Below, one piece after another: positions 42,032 through 51,239 of a stretch of DNA of 64,000 bases (position 1 is its first letter; each line of letters opens with the position of its first letter). Source of the stretch: Shewanella pneumatophori (GTDB lineage: Bacteria; Pseudomonadota; Gammaproteobacteria; Enterobacterales; Shewanellaceae). The notes beneath the pieces are model-generated. The model saw only the letters and a program-made list of their open reading frames with translations, searched no databases and was not told the origin of the DNA. The position numbers were made by a program, and so were the translations under genes. The stretch covers positions 186,001 to 250,000 of the forward strand of contig NZ_JAKILB010000003.1 in assembly GCF_023283895.1 (NCBI RefSeq), in the 5' to 3' direction.

Positions 42032-42589
42032 ATGACTGAGCTAAAGCGTAAATCCAATAAAAAGCTGATCAGCCTGCTAATTCTTAGCGCGCTGGGCATG
42101 TTTGGCTTTGGGTTTGCACTAGTGCCTTTATATGACGTGCTTTGCGATGCTTTGGGGATCAATGGCAAACCCCAAGGCACAGCGAGTGTTTATCAGCCTA
42201 TCATGATAGATGAAAACAGAACCATTACTGTAGAATTTGTATCGCAAGTGCAAAGCGATATGCCTTGGACGTTCACTCCGCAGGTCAATACCATGCAGGT
42301 TCACCCCGGTGAGCTTATCCGTACTCACTTTGTGGCAAGTAACTTATCTGCAGATTACCTTATAGGTCAGGCGATTCCGTCAGTTTCTCCTGGCCAAGGC
42401 GCGGCATACTTTAATAAAACCGAGTGTTTCTGTTTCAACCAGCAAGTATTAAAGGCCAATGCCCAAGCCGATCTACCACTGATCTTTTTTGTGGATCCTG
42501 AATTACCGGATTCAATTTCAACCTTGACCCTCTCTTATACCCTCTACAACATTACCGACAAAGGCTATGTCGATAATGCTGCAGAATAG
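42032..42589 (+). CDS. ctaG: CtaG/Cox11, copper chaperone for the CuB site of cytochrome oxidase
   Basis: 185 aa from the ATG at 42032, right after the coxA stop; the longer frame inside coxA is not used. One N-terminal transmembrane helix (about residues 11-31) precedes a periplasmic domain with the CFCFNQQ motif (KTECFCFNQQVL) that carries the copper-binding Cys pair, and VPLYDVLCDALG. It delivers Cu(I) to the CuB site of subunit I. Fixed place in the cox assembly operon supports the call. Confidence 0.95.
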   Translation: MTELKRKSNKKLISLLILSALGMFGFGFALVPLYDVLCDALGINGKPQGTASVYQPIMIDENRTITVEFVSQVQSDMPWTFTPQVNTMQVHPGELIRTHFVASNLSADYLIGQAIPSVSPGQGAAYFNKTECFCFNQQVLKANAQADLPLIFFVDPELPDSISTLTLSYTLYNITDKGYVDNAAE

Positions 42590-42599
42590 GAGCAGCAAG

Positions 42600-42695
42600 A
42601 TGATAAATGAATATAACCAACACTATGATATAGGCCTTAACAGCTCTGTTGTTTTCAAAAACGTTGGTGCGCAGGAGCAACAACATGACAACTGA
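42600..42695 (+). CDS. Mini-ORF (31 aa) between ctaG and coxC with strong ribosome binding site
   Basis: ATG at 42600 has AGGAGCAGCAAG directly upstream (overlapping the ctaG stop). The frame reads MINEYNQHYDIGLNSSVVFK and ends QEQQHDN, and its stop lies 8 bp past the coxC ATG. The good ribosome binding site and overlap suggest either a leader that couples translation to coxC or a remnant of a small subunit gene. No family recognised. Confidence 0.35.
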   Translation: MINEYNQHYDIGLNSSVVFKNVGAQEQQHDN

Positions 42696-43566
42696 AAATA
42701 AACATGAAAATTATTACGTCCCCGAACAAAGTGCCTGGCCAATAATTGGTGCAATAGGCCTGTTTCTAATCGCATTCGGTGCGGGTAGTTATGTATCCGA
42801 GCTCAATAGCCAAGAAGGCAGTGGCGGCATCATTTTGCTAGCCGGTATTGCGGTGATCATCTTTATGATTTTTGGCTGGTTTAGAGCGGTCATTGCCGAG
42901 TCTATGGCTGGGTTGTATTCAAAACAGATGGATCGCTCATTTAGGCAAGGTATGAGCTGGTTTATCTTTTCAGAAGTCATGTTCTTTGCGGCGTTTTTTG
43001 GTGCACTGTTTTACGCCCGTATGATTGCTGTACCTTGGTTAGGTGGCGCATCAAATAATGCTATGACCAATGAAGTATTATGGCCAACATTTGAAGCCGT
43101 TTGGCCCTTAGTCACAACGCCTGATGGCACAACAACTCAAGCTATGGGATGGATGGGATTACCGCTTTATAACACGCTAATCCTACTCACCTCTTCCGTC
43201 ACTCTGCACTTTGCTCACGTAGGCTTAGAAACTGGTAAACGCAAAGCACTAACTATTTGGTTAGGGCTAACTATTTTACTGGGTATCGCCTTTTTAGGCT
43301 TACAGGTAGAAGAGTATATGCACGCTTATCTAGAAATGGGGCTAACGCTAGATTCAGGCGTTTACGGTAACACCTTTTTCTTATTAACAGGCTTTCACGG
43401 CATGCACGTTACCTTAGGCACCGTGTTTTTAATTGTGTTGTTTTTTAGAGTGTTAAAAGGGCATTTCACCCCAGAAAAGCATTTTGCTTTCCAAGCTGGC
43501 GCTTGGTATTGGCACTTTGTTGATGTGGTTTGGTTATGTCTATTTATCTTTGTTTACGTACTGTAA
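42685..43566 (+). CDS. ctaE: CoxC/CtaE, cytochrome c oxidase subunit III
   Basis: 293 aa from the ATG at 42685, with GGAG at a suitable distance; a longer frame (start 42649) would also be open. Seven transmembrane helices and the subunit III patterns are visible: QGMSWFIFSEVMFFAAFFGA, LLLTG-like TGFHGMHVTLG, and FAFQAGAWYWHFVDVVWL. It stabilises the catalytic core. Its stop is 5 bp from the converging DUF2909 gene. Confidence 0.95.
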   Translation: MTTENKHENYYVPEQSAWPIIGAIGLFLIAFGAGSYVSELNSQEGSGGIILLAGIAVIIFMIFGWFRAVIAESMAGLYSKQMDRSFRQGMSWFIFSEVMFFAAFFGALFYARMIAVPWLGGASNNAMTNEVLWPTFEAVWPLVTTPDGTTTQAMGWMGLPLYNTLILLTSSVTLHFAHVGLETGKRKALTIWLGLTILLGIAFLGLQVEEYMHAYLEMGLTLDSGVYGNTFFLLTGFHGMHVTLGTVFLIVLFFRVLKGHFTPEKHFAFQAGAWYWHFVDVVWLCLFIFVYVL

Positions 43567-43571
43567 GCCCA

Positions 43572-43790
43572 TTAATAGGGTCTGGAGTTAGGTGTGATGA
43601 CTCCAGTCCCCAGCGCCACAATAAGTAATAGCACCACCAGCACAGAGAACAACACACGCCGACCTAGGTATTGACTCATTGGGGCATCTCCTTGCCCTTT
43701 CACCATAATAAATAGGGCTCGCCCCAAATTAAACAGTATGAATAGCAGTAATAATACTAAGACGACTTTAAAGATAAACAAAACCGACAT
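43572..43790 (-). CDS. DUF2909 twin-transmembrane protein
   Basis: 72 aa from the ATG at 43790 (MSVLFIFKVVLVLLLLFILF). Two transmembrane helices are separated by a short loop containing GRALFIMVKGQGDAPMSQYLG(R), typical of DUF2909 genes embedded in gammaproteobacterial cox clusters. It is encoded opposite to the operon, between coxC and surf1. A longer open frame begins at 43871 but would overlap surf1 substantially. Its start codon overlaps the start codon of surf1 on the other strand. Confidence 0.85.
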   Translation of the reverse strand: MSVLFIFKVVLVLLLLFILFNLGRALFIMVKGQGDAPMSQYLGRRVLFSVLVVLLLIVALGTGVITPNSRPY

Positions 43791-44556
43791 GGCGCATCCC
43801 CGCGTTAAAGTGAATCTTGCTTGGTTGTTTATTGTACTTTCTACTGTGATGGTGTTTTCGATTTTGGTCAAGTTAGGTTTTTGGCAGCTAGAACGAGCAC
43901 AATATAAAGCCGCCTGGCAGCAAGAGTTAACAGCAAGGCAATCTTCCTCGGTACTCGGCTATACAGATTTACTTAATTTCCCTCAAGACGAGCCGCTAAC
44001 AGGCTATAAACTGCAAGTAGCGGTTACGCCTAAATCCAGCAATATCTTTTTACTCGATAATCAGGTTTATAACGGCCGCGTAGGTTATTTAGCCTATCAA
44101 GCGCTACAAGTTAGCGATACGCAGCCGTGGCTGTTAGTTGAGCTTGGTTTTGTAGCTGCGAGTTTAGATCGTTCTCAGCTACCTCAGGTTCAGCCCATAA
44201 GTAGCCCACTGAATTTACAGGGACGAGTTTACCAAAAGCAGTTAAACCCAATGAGCTCCGAGCTAATGGCAGAAGAGGGCCAGCCTACACGCATGCAAAA
44301 CCTTAACTTACTCCAACTAGCGCAATTAATAGGTAAGCCTTTAGCAACAGCTGTATTGCAACCAAACAATTTAGATAATTCCTACCCTCACCCATGGCAG
44401 CCAATTCCTTTGTCGTCGCAAAAGCACCATGGCTATGCCGTGCAATGGTTTTCTATGGCGTTTGTGTTTGCAATCTTGATCGGTTACCTGTTATTTCGAA
44501 AGCTAAAAAAATCTTATGGAGAACAAAGCAATAAGGCTATTGCCAACGATACATAG
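43789..44556 (+). CDS. SURF1 family cytochrome oxidase assembly protein
   Basis: 255 aa from the ATG at 43789 (MAHPRVKVNLAWLF); a longer frame starting at 43738 is possible. Two transmembrane helices flank a periplasmic domain, with the family pattern LGFWQLERAQYKAAW near the N-terminus and LLVELGFVAAS, then VQWFSMAFVF at the second helix. SURF1 helps insert heme a into subunit I. It lies in the cox assembly block and its start codon overlaps that of the divergent DUF2909 gene. Confidence 0.9.
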   Translation: MAHPRVKVNLAWLFIVLSTVMVFSILVKLGFWQLERAQYKAAWQQELTARQSSSVLGYTDLLNFPQDEPLTGYKLQVAVTPKSSNIFLLDNQVYNGRVGYLAYQALQVSDTQPWLLVELGFVAASLDRSQLPQVQPISSPLNLQGRVYQKQLNPMSSELMAEEGQPTRMQNLNLLQLAQLIGKPLATAVLQPNNLDNSYPHPWQPIPLSSQKHHGYAVQWFSMAFVFAILIGYLLFRKLKKSYGEQSNKAIANDT

Positions 44557-44707
44557 ACACTGTAGGTTAGAAATTAAGCGACCTAGCCGTTCCGGGAAGC
44601 CTAATGTTAATCAATCATTTTGATGCATAGCAATCTCAAGCATTTAACTTATAAACGCTGCTTAAGCGTTAGTTATACAGAGATTCAATCAAGCAAGAGG
44701 AGCGGCA

Positions 44708-45250
44708 ATGAACTCCCCACAAAAGAGCGGTAGAAAAACACTCGTCTTATTATTACTGGCTTTTGTGCTGCCTGTTGTTGCAGCCAAACTAGTATTGAGT
44801 TTTGATCTCTATAACGGCGGTGCAACCAATAAAGGCCAACTATTAGAGAGCGTCAGCTACTCCAATCTAGCGATGGCAAATCCTCAGCCTCAAGAGTGGC
44901 AACTTTTATATCAACTACCTAGCCATTGCGATGTCACCTGCGAAGATAGGCTTTACATCTTACAGCAAAGCCATACAGCCCTTGGTCGTAATCAAGACCG
45001 AGTGCACACCATCATTATGGTTAATCAGCAAAGCGATACCGCAGCGTTAACCGGCTTCGATTTTGTTACCGCCACACCATCTACAGAGCTTAGCCAGTTA
45101 CTTAATCAACAACAGCTAGTGATTGTTGACCCCCTGGGCAGTTTAGTCATGAGCTATCCCATTGCTAGCGATCACCAAGCACAAATTATGCAAGGCAAAG
45201 CCTTAGTCGCTGACCTACGTAAACTACTGAAGTTATCGCGAATAGGATAA
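44708..45250 (+). CDS. Membrane-anchored thioredoxin-fold-like cox-cluster protein with CxxxC
   Basis: 180 aa. One N-terminal transmembrane helix (about residues 10-30) is followed by a periplasmic domain with LPSHCDVTCEDRLYIL, a CxxxC motif reminiscent of the Sco/SenC copper site (CPDVC), and then DRVHTIIMVNQQSD. Genes of this type occur next to ctaA in cox clusters. A copper-handling or assembly role is inferred from motif and position; the similarity to Sco is weak. Confidence 0.7.
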   Translation: MNSPQKSGRKTLVLLLLAFVLPVVAAKLVLSFDLYNGGATNKGQLLESVSYSNLAMANPQPQEWQLLYQLPSHCDVTCEDRLYILQQSHTALGRNQDRVHTIIMVNQQSDTAALTGFDFVTATPSTELSQLLNQQQLVIVDPLGSLVMSYPIASDHQAQIMQGKALVADLRKLLKLSRIG

Positions 45251-45262
45251 GGAAGGCCTGTT

Positions 45263-46246
45263 ATGCAGATTAATTCGTTATTGAAAATCACCTTAGTCTT
45301 TACCCTCTGCGTTATCTTAATGGGTGCCTACACTCGACTAGCTGACGCTGGGCTTGGTTGCCCTGATTGGCCGGGCTGCTACGGCATGCTCAAAGTCCCT
45401 ACTGCAACACATGAGTTAAACCAAGTTCAACAAGACTTTCCGGGCCATACAGTTGAAACCGATAAAGCTTGGTTAGAAATGATCCACCGCTACATTGCAG
45501 GTACTTTGGGCTTGCTAGTATTGCTTATTTTAGTGCTCAGCCTTAAAAGCCAAGACGCCCCAAAAAAGTTACCTATGTTTATTGCCGCACTTATTATCTT
45601 TCAGGCTGCTTTAGGCATGTGGACAGTTACCATGAAGCTAATGCCGATTATTGTGATGGCGCATCTGCTCGGTGGTTTTGCGCTATTTTCACTACTCTTG
45701 TTACTGTATTTACGTAATAAACCGCTGCGGATCCCCGGCGGCGATCCTCGGGCTCGCAAACTCGCTGGATTAGCCGCAATCTGTATTGGAGTGTTACTAC
45801 TACAAATCATCTTAGGCGGCTGGACCTCATCAAATTACGCAGCGCTTGCCTGCACTACTTTACCGATTTGTGAAGGTAACTGGGTCGATAATCTTAACTT
45901 CGCCGATGCATTCTCACCATTTCAGGGCGACCACCCAAGCTTTGAGTTTGGCGTATTAGATTACTCGGCGCGCATGACTATTCATGTCGCTCACCGTATT
46001 GGTGCTGTCATCACCAGCATCATGTTGTTATATCTTGCTTTTAAGCTTATTCGCACTGCGAGCTCTAGCATTATGCGCAATGCAGCTTGGTTATTGATAG
46101 CCCTAGTGGTACTGCAAGTCATACTCGGGATCAGCAATGTAGTACTGCATTTACCACTTGGCATTGCCGTATCTCACAATGGCGGAGCCGCCTTACTGCT
46201 TTTGACCTTAGTTTTTATTAACTACGCCTTATGGCGTAAAGCATAG
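45263..46246 (+). CDS. ctaA: CtaA, heme A synthase (Cox15)
   Basis: 327 aa with eight predicted transmembrane helices in two similar halves. The first half has YTRLADAGLGCPDWPGCYG and EMIHRYIAGTLGL (His ligand), the second GGWTSSNYAALACTTLPIC and MTIHVAHRIGAVITS (His ligand) with ALVVLQVILGISNVV. It converts heme O to heme A for the oxidase. Start is 12 bp after the previous gene and cyoE follows, the standard order. Confidence 0.95.
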   Translation: MQINSLLKITLVFTLCVILMGAYTRLADAGLGCPDWPGCYGMLKVPTATHELNQVQQDFPGHTVETDKAWLEMIHRYIAGTLGLLVLLILVLSLKSQDAPKKLPMFIAALIIFQAALGMWTVTMKLMPIIVMAHLLGGFALFSLLLLLYLRNKPLRIPGGDPRARKLAGLAAICIGVLLLQIILGGWTSSNYAALACTTLPICEGNWVDNLNFADAFSPFQGDHPSFEFGVLDYSARMTIHVAHRIGAVITSIMLLYLAFKLIRTASSSIMRNAAWLLIALVVLQVILGISNVVLHLPLGIAVSHNGGAALLLLTLVFINYALWRKA

Positions 46247-46258
46247 GAGGGCAAATAA

Positions 46259-46321
46259 ATGACAACGACTAACGCCCACACTAACGCGCAACCGATGATG
46301 AGAGGTTTCAATTATGGCTAA
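46259..46321 (+). CDS. Mini-ORF (20 aa) overlapping the cyoE start
   Basis: ATG at 46259 has AGGAGGGCAAATAA upstream, the best ribosome binding site in the area. It reads [20 protein letters not shown] and stops at 46319-46321, overlapping the cyoE ATG (46314). It is probably a translational-coupling leader rather than a functional protein. Confidence 0.3.
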   Translation: MTTTNAHTNAQPMMRGFNYG

Positions 46322-47213
46322 ACCAATCGCACTACCAAGAAACCCGGTAAGTTCAATATTTCAGTGGCGTGCCTACTATGAAATGACCAAACCTAAAGTC
46401 GTCGCACTAATGCTATTAACCGTTTTAGTCGGCATGTGTTTAGCCGTGCCCGGTGCTGTACCGATAACACCTTTACTAGCAGGAATGGCTGGTATTGGCA
46501 TGATGGCTGGCTCTGCAGCAGCTTTTAACCACCTTATTGATCGCCGTATTGATGGCTTAATGGCGCGCACCTATAACCGGCCGCTACCTAAAGGCCGAGT
46601 GTCAATTACTAAGGCATTAACGTTTTCGTTTGGCTTGGGGATCTTAGGTTTTATTATTCTATACGCCCTAGTAAACCCGTTAACCGCTTGGCTAACCTTT
46701 GCTAGCCTAATTGGCTACGCCGTGGTTTATACCGCTTATTTGAAGCGCGCAACGCCGCAAAACATAGTGGTAGGTGGACTCGCTGGCGCTATGCCGCCAC
46801 TACTTGGCTGGACTGCGGTAACCGGTGAGTTTCACGGTAATGCGCTACTGCTCGTTATTATTATTTTTGCTTGGACACCGCCACATTTTTGGGCACTAGC
46901 AATTCATCGTAAAACTGAATACGCCAAAGTCGATATTCCTATGCTGCCGGTTACCCATGGCGTTGAGTTCACTAAAACCTGTATTTTTTTATACACCATT
47001 TTACTCGCCATCGCGTGCTTACTGCCGGTATTAGTCGGCATGTGCGGCCCAGTTTACCTTGTGGGCTCAACACTGCTGAGTGCAGGCTTTATCTATAAAG
47101 CGTGGCAGCTTAAGTACCATGAAAAACCGGGTTTGGCGATGGATGTATTTAAGTTTTCTATCTACCACTTAATGCTGCTGTTTTTGGTGTTATTGGTTGA
47201 TCACTATCTTTAA
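46314..47213 (+). CDS. cyoE: CyoE/CtaB, protoheme IX farnesyltransferase (heme O synthase)
   Basis: 299 aa with about nine transmembrane helices. UbiA-superfamily motifs are present: [20 protein letters not shown] (first Asp-rich motif) and [17 protein letters not shown], plus [20 protein letters not shown]. It farnesylates heme b to heme O. It follows ctaA, with which it acts in sequence. Start at 46314 is preceded by a weak GAGAGG. Confidence 0.96.
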   Translation: MAKPIALPRNPVSSIFQWRAYYEMTKPKVVALMLLTVLVGMCLAVPGAVPITPLLAGMAGIGMMAGSAAAFNHLIDRRIDGLMARTYNRPLPKGRVSITKALTFSFGLGILGFIILYALVNPLTAWLTFASLIGYAVVYTAYLKRATPQNIVVGGLAGAMPPLLGWTAVTGEFHGNALLLVIIIFAWTPPHFWALAIHRKTEYAKVDIPMLPVTHGVEFTKTCIFLYTILLAIACLLPVLVGMCGPVYLVGSTLLSAGFIYKAWQLKYHEKPGLAMDVFKFSIYHLMLLFLVLLVDHYL

Positions 47214-47309
47214 CTAACAAGCACAGCCTTGAGTCAATAGCCTTGAGTTACTACGTACTCAATCTAGGCGAGCGAAATCGATGCAAAAGAGAATAAAAGG
47301 GGATAACAG

Positions 47310-47936
47310 ATGAAGTTCACTTGGATTATTGCAGCCATTTTGCTCATTGCCGCAGGGGCCTATGCCAGCGTACAACTCAGCCAACAACCTCTAGAGCTAC
47401 AAACAAGTTTTGAATATCCAACACCGCAACCTTTAGCGCCATTTACCTTGACCGATCAACGCGGCAACAGCTTTAGCAATGCGGATCTACAGGGCAAATG
47501 GAGCCTGTTTTTTATCGGTTACACCTCCTGCCCCGACGTTTGCCCAACCACTATGGGCAAACTCACTTCAGCCTATGCGGGTTTAAATCAAGAGTCTGAT
47601 GTACAGGTTATTTTTATGTCGGTCGATCCTGAGCGTGACAGCACCAATAAGCTAGAAAACTACATGAACTTCTTTAATCCTGACTTTATTGCGGTCACTG
47701 GCGAACACAAGCAGCTTTTTCCGGTCACCCGTAGCTTAGGTTTTGTTTACGCCATGGTGGGAGACGGTCCTGATTACCAAGTTGACCATAGTGCCTCGTT
47801 TGCTTTGGTCTCCCCTCAAGGAGAAAAGGTCGCCATTATCAAACCCAAATCGCATTCTGCCGGCCAACTGCCACAGATAAAAAACAGCGATTTAATTCAT
47901 GACGTTAATGCAATAATCGCCAAATATTCTAGCTAA
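47310..47936 (+). CDS. SCO1/SenC family copper chaperone/thiol-disulfide protein
   Basis: 208 aa. The N-terminal transmembrane helix (MKFTWIIAAILLIAAGAYAS) is followed by a thioredoxin-like domain with the copper-binding motif SCPDVCPTTMG (CxxxC) and the conserved His in DHSASFALVSPQG. It helps metallate the CuA site of subunit II. An AGGGGATAA ribosome binding site precedes the ATG. Last gene of the cox assembly block, followed by a terminator. Confidence 0.93.
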   Translation: MKFTWIIAAILLIAAGAYASVQLSQQPLELQTSFEYPTPQPLAPFTLTDQRGNSFSNADLQGKWSLFFIGYTSCPDVCPTTMGKLTSAYAGLNQESDVQVIFMSVDPERDSTNKLENYMNFFNPDFIAVTGEHKQLFPVTRSLGFVYAMVGDGPDYQVDHSASFALVSPQGEKVAIIKPKSHSAGQLPQIKNSDLIHDVNAIIAKYSS

Positions 47937-47962
47937 AAAAAAGCGCCTAAGTAGGCGCTTTG
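47934..47962. terminator. Bidirectional terminator between sco and the deacetylase gene
   Basis: Stem AAGCGCCTA/TAGGCGCTT (47941-47949 with 47952-47960) with an A run before and T-rich sequence after. Confidence 0.85.
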
Positions 47963-47967
47963 ATTTA

Positions 47968-49014
47968 TTACTCGGCTATCCATTGGCCGTTAGATTTTGG
48001 TCTCACCCAAGGTTGTGAAAACCAGTAATAACTACCCTTTGTTTTACTCGGAGCGGTACAGTTATAGCGTGAACGACCTGCTGGTAAATCCAATTCAGCC
48101 TGAATTCTAAACTGGTTGTCACTGAGCCAATTTGGCTTTTTAGCACCTTGTCCTTGAATAAAACACATTAACTGCGACGCGTTAATATCGCTCATATCTA
48201 AGGTTACTTTGATCTCTGGTCGCCACTGACCTTGCACCAATTGCGGATTACTATTGGTTTGCGCAATAACTGGCATATTTAAACTATGAAGCTTCACCTT
48301 CAAGCTATTAAGATCAGCGTATACGCCTGCCACAGGAAAACGTGGCAATGCCGTTAACGGTGAATACGGACCTGCCGCACCCGATTGCTGACCAAACGCC
48401 ACAAAACCGTGCTTAGTAAGCATGGCTTCAATTTGCTGATTGTATTCGCCATACGGGTAAGCCAGCATTTTTAAGTTCTGCCCTGTCGCTTTCACGATTT
48501 CAGCTTCAGTACGCAAAATGTTGTCTTCAATACGTGCTAGCCATTGCGCGTCTGTTTCACTACCTTCTTTACGAATTAAATGCTCATGATTCCAACTATG
48601 GTTAGCAATTTCAGCACCTTCTTTAGATAAGGTAACCAGTTGCTGCCAACTCATCATTTCACCATAAGCTTTTTGAATTGGCTCAACCGAGACAAAAAGC
48701 GTGTAGGGGAAATTATATTGCTTTAAAATAGGATGAGCAGTATTTGCAATGCTGCGATATCCATCATCGAACGTAATCGCGATTGTCTTCTGTGGCAGTG
48801 TTTTCTTTGCCTTAATAGACTCCACAACTGTTGAAAGTGGTACAACATTAAAGTTGTTGTCCGCTAGATATTGCATCTGCTCTTTAAATTGAGCTGGTGT
48901 TACGCTTGTAACCGCAGGCGTGCTATCCGAAACATGATGATATTGAAGGATCACCGCTGCGTGAGCCGAAAAACCTGTCAGCGCTAACAGCGCTAGCAAC
49001 ACGTTTTTAACCAT
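47968..49014 (-). CDS. Exported polysaccharide deacetylase (NodB domain)
   Basis: 348 aa with a signal peptide (MVKNVLLALLALTGFSAHA). The NodB domain carries VILQYHHVSD (His), KTIAITFDDGYRSIANTAHP (the catalytic TFDDG motif), GAEIANHSWNHEHL (HSxxH metal ligands) and LAYPYGEYNQQIEAML. It resembles PgaB/IcaB-like N-deacetylases. The C-terminal ~120 residues are a separate domain without a recognised fold. The substrate is unknown. It is divergent from the MATE gene with only an 18-bp gap. Confidence 0.9.
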   Translation of the reverse strand: MVKNVLLALLALTGFSAHAAVILQYHHVSDSTPAVTSVTPAQFKEQMQYLADNNFNVVPLSTVVESIKAKKTLPQKTIAITFDDGYRSIANTAHPILKQYNFPYTLFVSVEPIQKAYGEMMSWQQLVTLSKEGAEIANHSWNHEHLIRKEGSETDAQWLARIEDNILRTEAEIVKATGQNLKMLAYPYGEYNQQIEAMLTKHGFVAFGQQSGAAGPYSPLTALPRFPVAGVYADLNSLKVKLHSLNMPVIAQTNSNPQLVQGQWRPEIKVTLDMSDINASQLMCFIQGQGAKKPNWLSDNQFRIQAELDLPAGRSRYNCTAPSKTKGSYYWFSQPWVRPKSNGQWIAE

Positions 49015-49032
49015 AAATATTAGACCTCTAAA

Positions 49033-50367
49033 ATGATTGCCTTATTGTTAAACCCACAAAAAAATCGTCAATTACTCGCTCTTGCGCTACCGATGATTTT
49101 ATCAAATATCACGGTGCCGCTATTAGGGCTGGTTGACACTGCCGTTGTTGGACACCTTAGTAACGCCTATTATTTGGGCGGTGTGGCAGTTGGGTCAACG
49201 ATTATAACCTTAATTTTGTGGTTGCTTGGATTTTTACGCATGGCAACCACAGGATTAGTCGCGCAAGCCTATGGCGCCGACGACACCCAGCAGCAATTTA
49301 AACTGTTAGTGCAAGCCGCCAGCTTAGCGTTAATGTTTGGTATCGCCGCCATTGCGCTACAAACGCCTATTTTGAATTTAGCTATGGCAATGTCAGACGC
49401 CAGTGTAGAAGTAGAACGCTATTGCCGTGAATATTTCCAAGTCAGGATCTGGTCTACGCCATTTGCGCTAATGAATTTAGTGATGCTGGGCTGGCTTCTT
49501 GGGCGTCAGCAACCAAAAGCCGCTATGTGGCAGCTAATCATTGCCAACTTAGTCAATATTGTTCTCGACGTACTGTTTGTATTGGTGCTTGGCTGGGGCG
49601 TAAAAGGCGCGGGTTTAGCATCTGTGTTTGCCGATATCTCAGGCTTTTTAGTTGCACTAACTATGGTACGCGGCCAACTTAATAAGCTCGGTGGATTCAA
49701 GCTATTTGCAGTAGCCAAGCAACTATCCTTGCAGAGTTACGGCAAGTTAATCAGCCTAAATGCCGATATTTTTGTGCGCAGTTTGTGCCTGCAGTTATCG
49801 TTTGCCTTTATGACTTTTTACGGCGCAGGCCTTGGCGATAACACAGTGGCAGCCAATGCGGTGTTGCTTAATTTGTTGATGCTTATTTCATACGCTTTAG
49901 ATGGTATCGCCTATTACGCTGAGGCCGAAGTCGGCCGTGCCTATGGCCAGAAAAATAGCCAATTAATGCAAGAATCCGTAACGCTTGCTTGGGCTTGGTC
50001 AGCGATTGCCGCGCTCTGTTTTACGCTATTTTTCGCTGTTGGTGGCTCACAAATTATCTCTATGCTCACCAGTATTAGCGAAGTACAAGCCGTTGCAGAG
50101 CAGTATCTTATCTGGGTGGTATTCTTACCGCTGCTGGCTTTTGGATCTTATCTTTTTGATGGGGTGTATATTGGCGCAGCTAAAGGCAAAGTGATGCGTA
50201 ACAGCATGATTTTATCAACCTTCGGCGTATTCTTCCCAGTGTGGTATTTGCTGTCAGAGCAAGGTAACCTTGCCTTATGGGCTGCTATGAGCTGCTTTAT
50301 GCTCGCTCGGAGTGCCTCACTATCTTTGCACTACTGGTTTAGATTAAGGCTGACGCTTAGCCACTAA
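49033..50367 (+). CDS. MATE family efflux transporter (DinF-like)
   Basis: 444 aa with 12 transmembrane helices. Family patterns are ALPMILSNITVPLLGLVDTA(V) near the N-terminus, LGFLRMATTGLVAQAYGA and LNADIFVRSLCLQLSF. DinF-type members extrude organic cations or protect against oxidants using Na+ or H+ gradients. In E. coli dinF lies next to lexA; here it is ~11 kb away and lacks a visible SOS box. A hairpin terminator follows. Confidence 0.9.
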   Translation: MIALLLNPQKNRQLLALALPMILSNITVPLLGLVDTAVVGHLSNAYYLGGVAVGSTIITLILWLLGFLRMATTGLVAQAYGADDTQQQFKLLVQAASLALMFGIAAIALQTPILNLAMAMSDASVEVERYCREYFQVRIWSTPFALMNLVMLGWLLGRQQPKAAMWQLIIANLVNIVLDVLFVLVLGWGVKGAGLASVFADISGFLVALTMVRGQLNKLGGFKLFAVAKQLSLQSYGKLISLNADIFVRSLCLQLSFAFMTFYGAGLGDNTVAANAVLLNLLMLISYALDGIAYYAEAEVGRAYGQKNSQLMQESVTLAWAWSAIAALCFTLFFAVGGSQIISMLTSISEVQAVAEQYLIWVVFLPLLAFGSYLFDGVYIGAAKGKVMRNSMILSTFGVFFPVWYLLSEQGNLALWAAMSCFMLARSASLSLHYWFRLRLTLSH

Positions 50368-50389
50368 GTAACCACTAAATACCAGCATA

Positions 50390-50418
50390 AAAAAACGCGA
50401 CCTTAGGTCGCGTTTTTA
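50390..50418 (+). terminator. Terminator after the MATE gene (bidirectional with nfuA)
   Basis: Stem AAAAACGCGACCT/AGGTCGCGTTTTT (50391-50403 with 50405-50417) and T run; it also ends the convergent nfuA transcript. Confidence 0.88.
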
Positions 50419-50450
50419 TTTGAATTACTCAAGCCAATTGCAGTTAGCAA

Positions 50451-51029
50451 TTATTGGTAAGAGTGGTCGCCATGTTGATGCTCTGTTACGTCTTTAACGC
50501 CAGTTAGCTCGCCTGGGAACATATCAAGCAATTGTTTCTCGATACCATCCTTTAGCGTTACATCAACCATAGAACAACCGTTACAACCACCGCCAAACTG
50601 CAGTACAGCGATGCCATCTTCAGAGATCTCAACTAGCATGATGTTACCACCATGGCTTGCTAGCTGTGGGTTGATTTCAGACTGGATAACATACTCAATA
50701 CGCTCTTGTAGTGATGCATCGTCAGACACTTTACGCATTTTAGCGTTCGGTGCTTTCAGTGTTAGCTGTGAACCAAGTTGATCAGTTACAAAGTCGATTG
50801 TCGCTTCTTCAAGGAAAGGAGCGCTCTTTTCGTCAACCATGGCATTAAAGCCATTGAATTCTAATTCTGTGTCATCAGCTTCAACCGCGTCTGGTGGGCA
50901 ATATGACACGCCACACTCAGCTTGCGCAGTGCCAGGGCTGATAACAAATACTCGAATGTGAGTTCCTTCAGGCTGATCTGATAACAATTTAACAAAATGC
51001 GCCTGAGCTGCTTCGGAAATGGTAATCAT
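50451..51029 (-). CDS. nfuA: NfuA, iron-sulfur cluster carrier
   Basis: 192 aa, the standard length. The N-terminal A-type-like domain ([20 protein letters not shown], with [19 protein letters not shown]) is degenerate, and the C-terminal NifU-like domain has [20 protein letters not shown] with the CxxC that binds a [4Fe-4S] cluster. It delivers clusters to apoproteins under oxidative stress or iron limitation. Separated from the downstream gene by the shared terminator. Single-gene unit. Confidence 0.95.
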   Translation of the reverse strand: MITISEAAQAHFVKLLSDQPEGTHIRVFVISPGTAQAECGVSYCPPDAVEADDTELEFNGFNAMVDEKSAPFLEEATIDFVTDQLGSQLTLKAPNAKMRKVSDDASLQERIEYVIQSEINPQLASHGGNIMLVEISEDGIAVLQFGGGCNGCSMVDVTLKDGIEKQLLDMFPGELTGVKDVTEHQHGDHSYQ

Positions 51030-51239
51030 GAAAACATGCTCCGTCAGGAATAAACCTGAGTGTTTTAGTAAGAATTAACCCTATAATACTCTTACTCTGC
51101 AATCCTTTGTAGTCCCTAAGGCTCACAGATTAATAATAAATACTAATCAGATCACAGTTTTTTATCTTACCCTAGAGTGGTTTTGTCGCGCTCGAGCTGT
51201 TAATTTAACAACAATATTATAAATATAACGAAAAACTCC

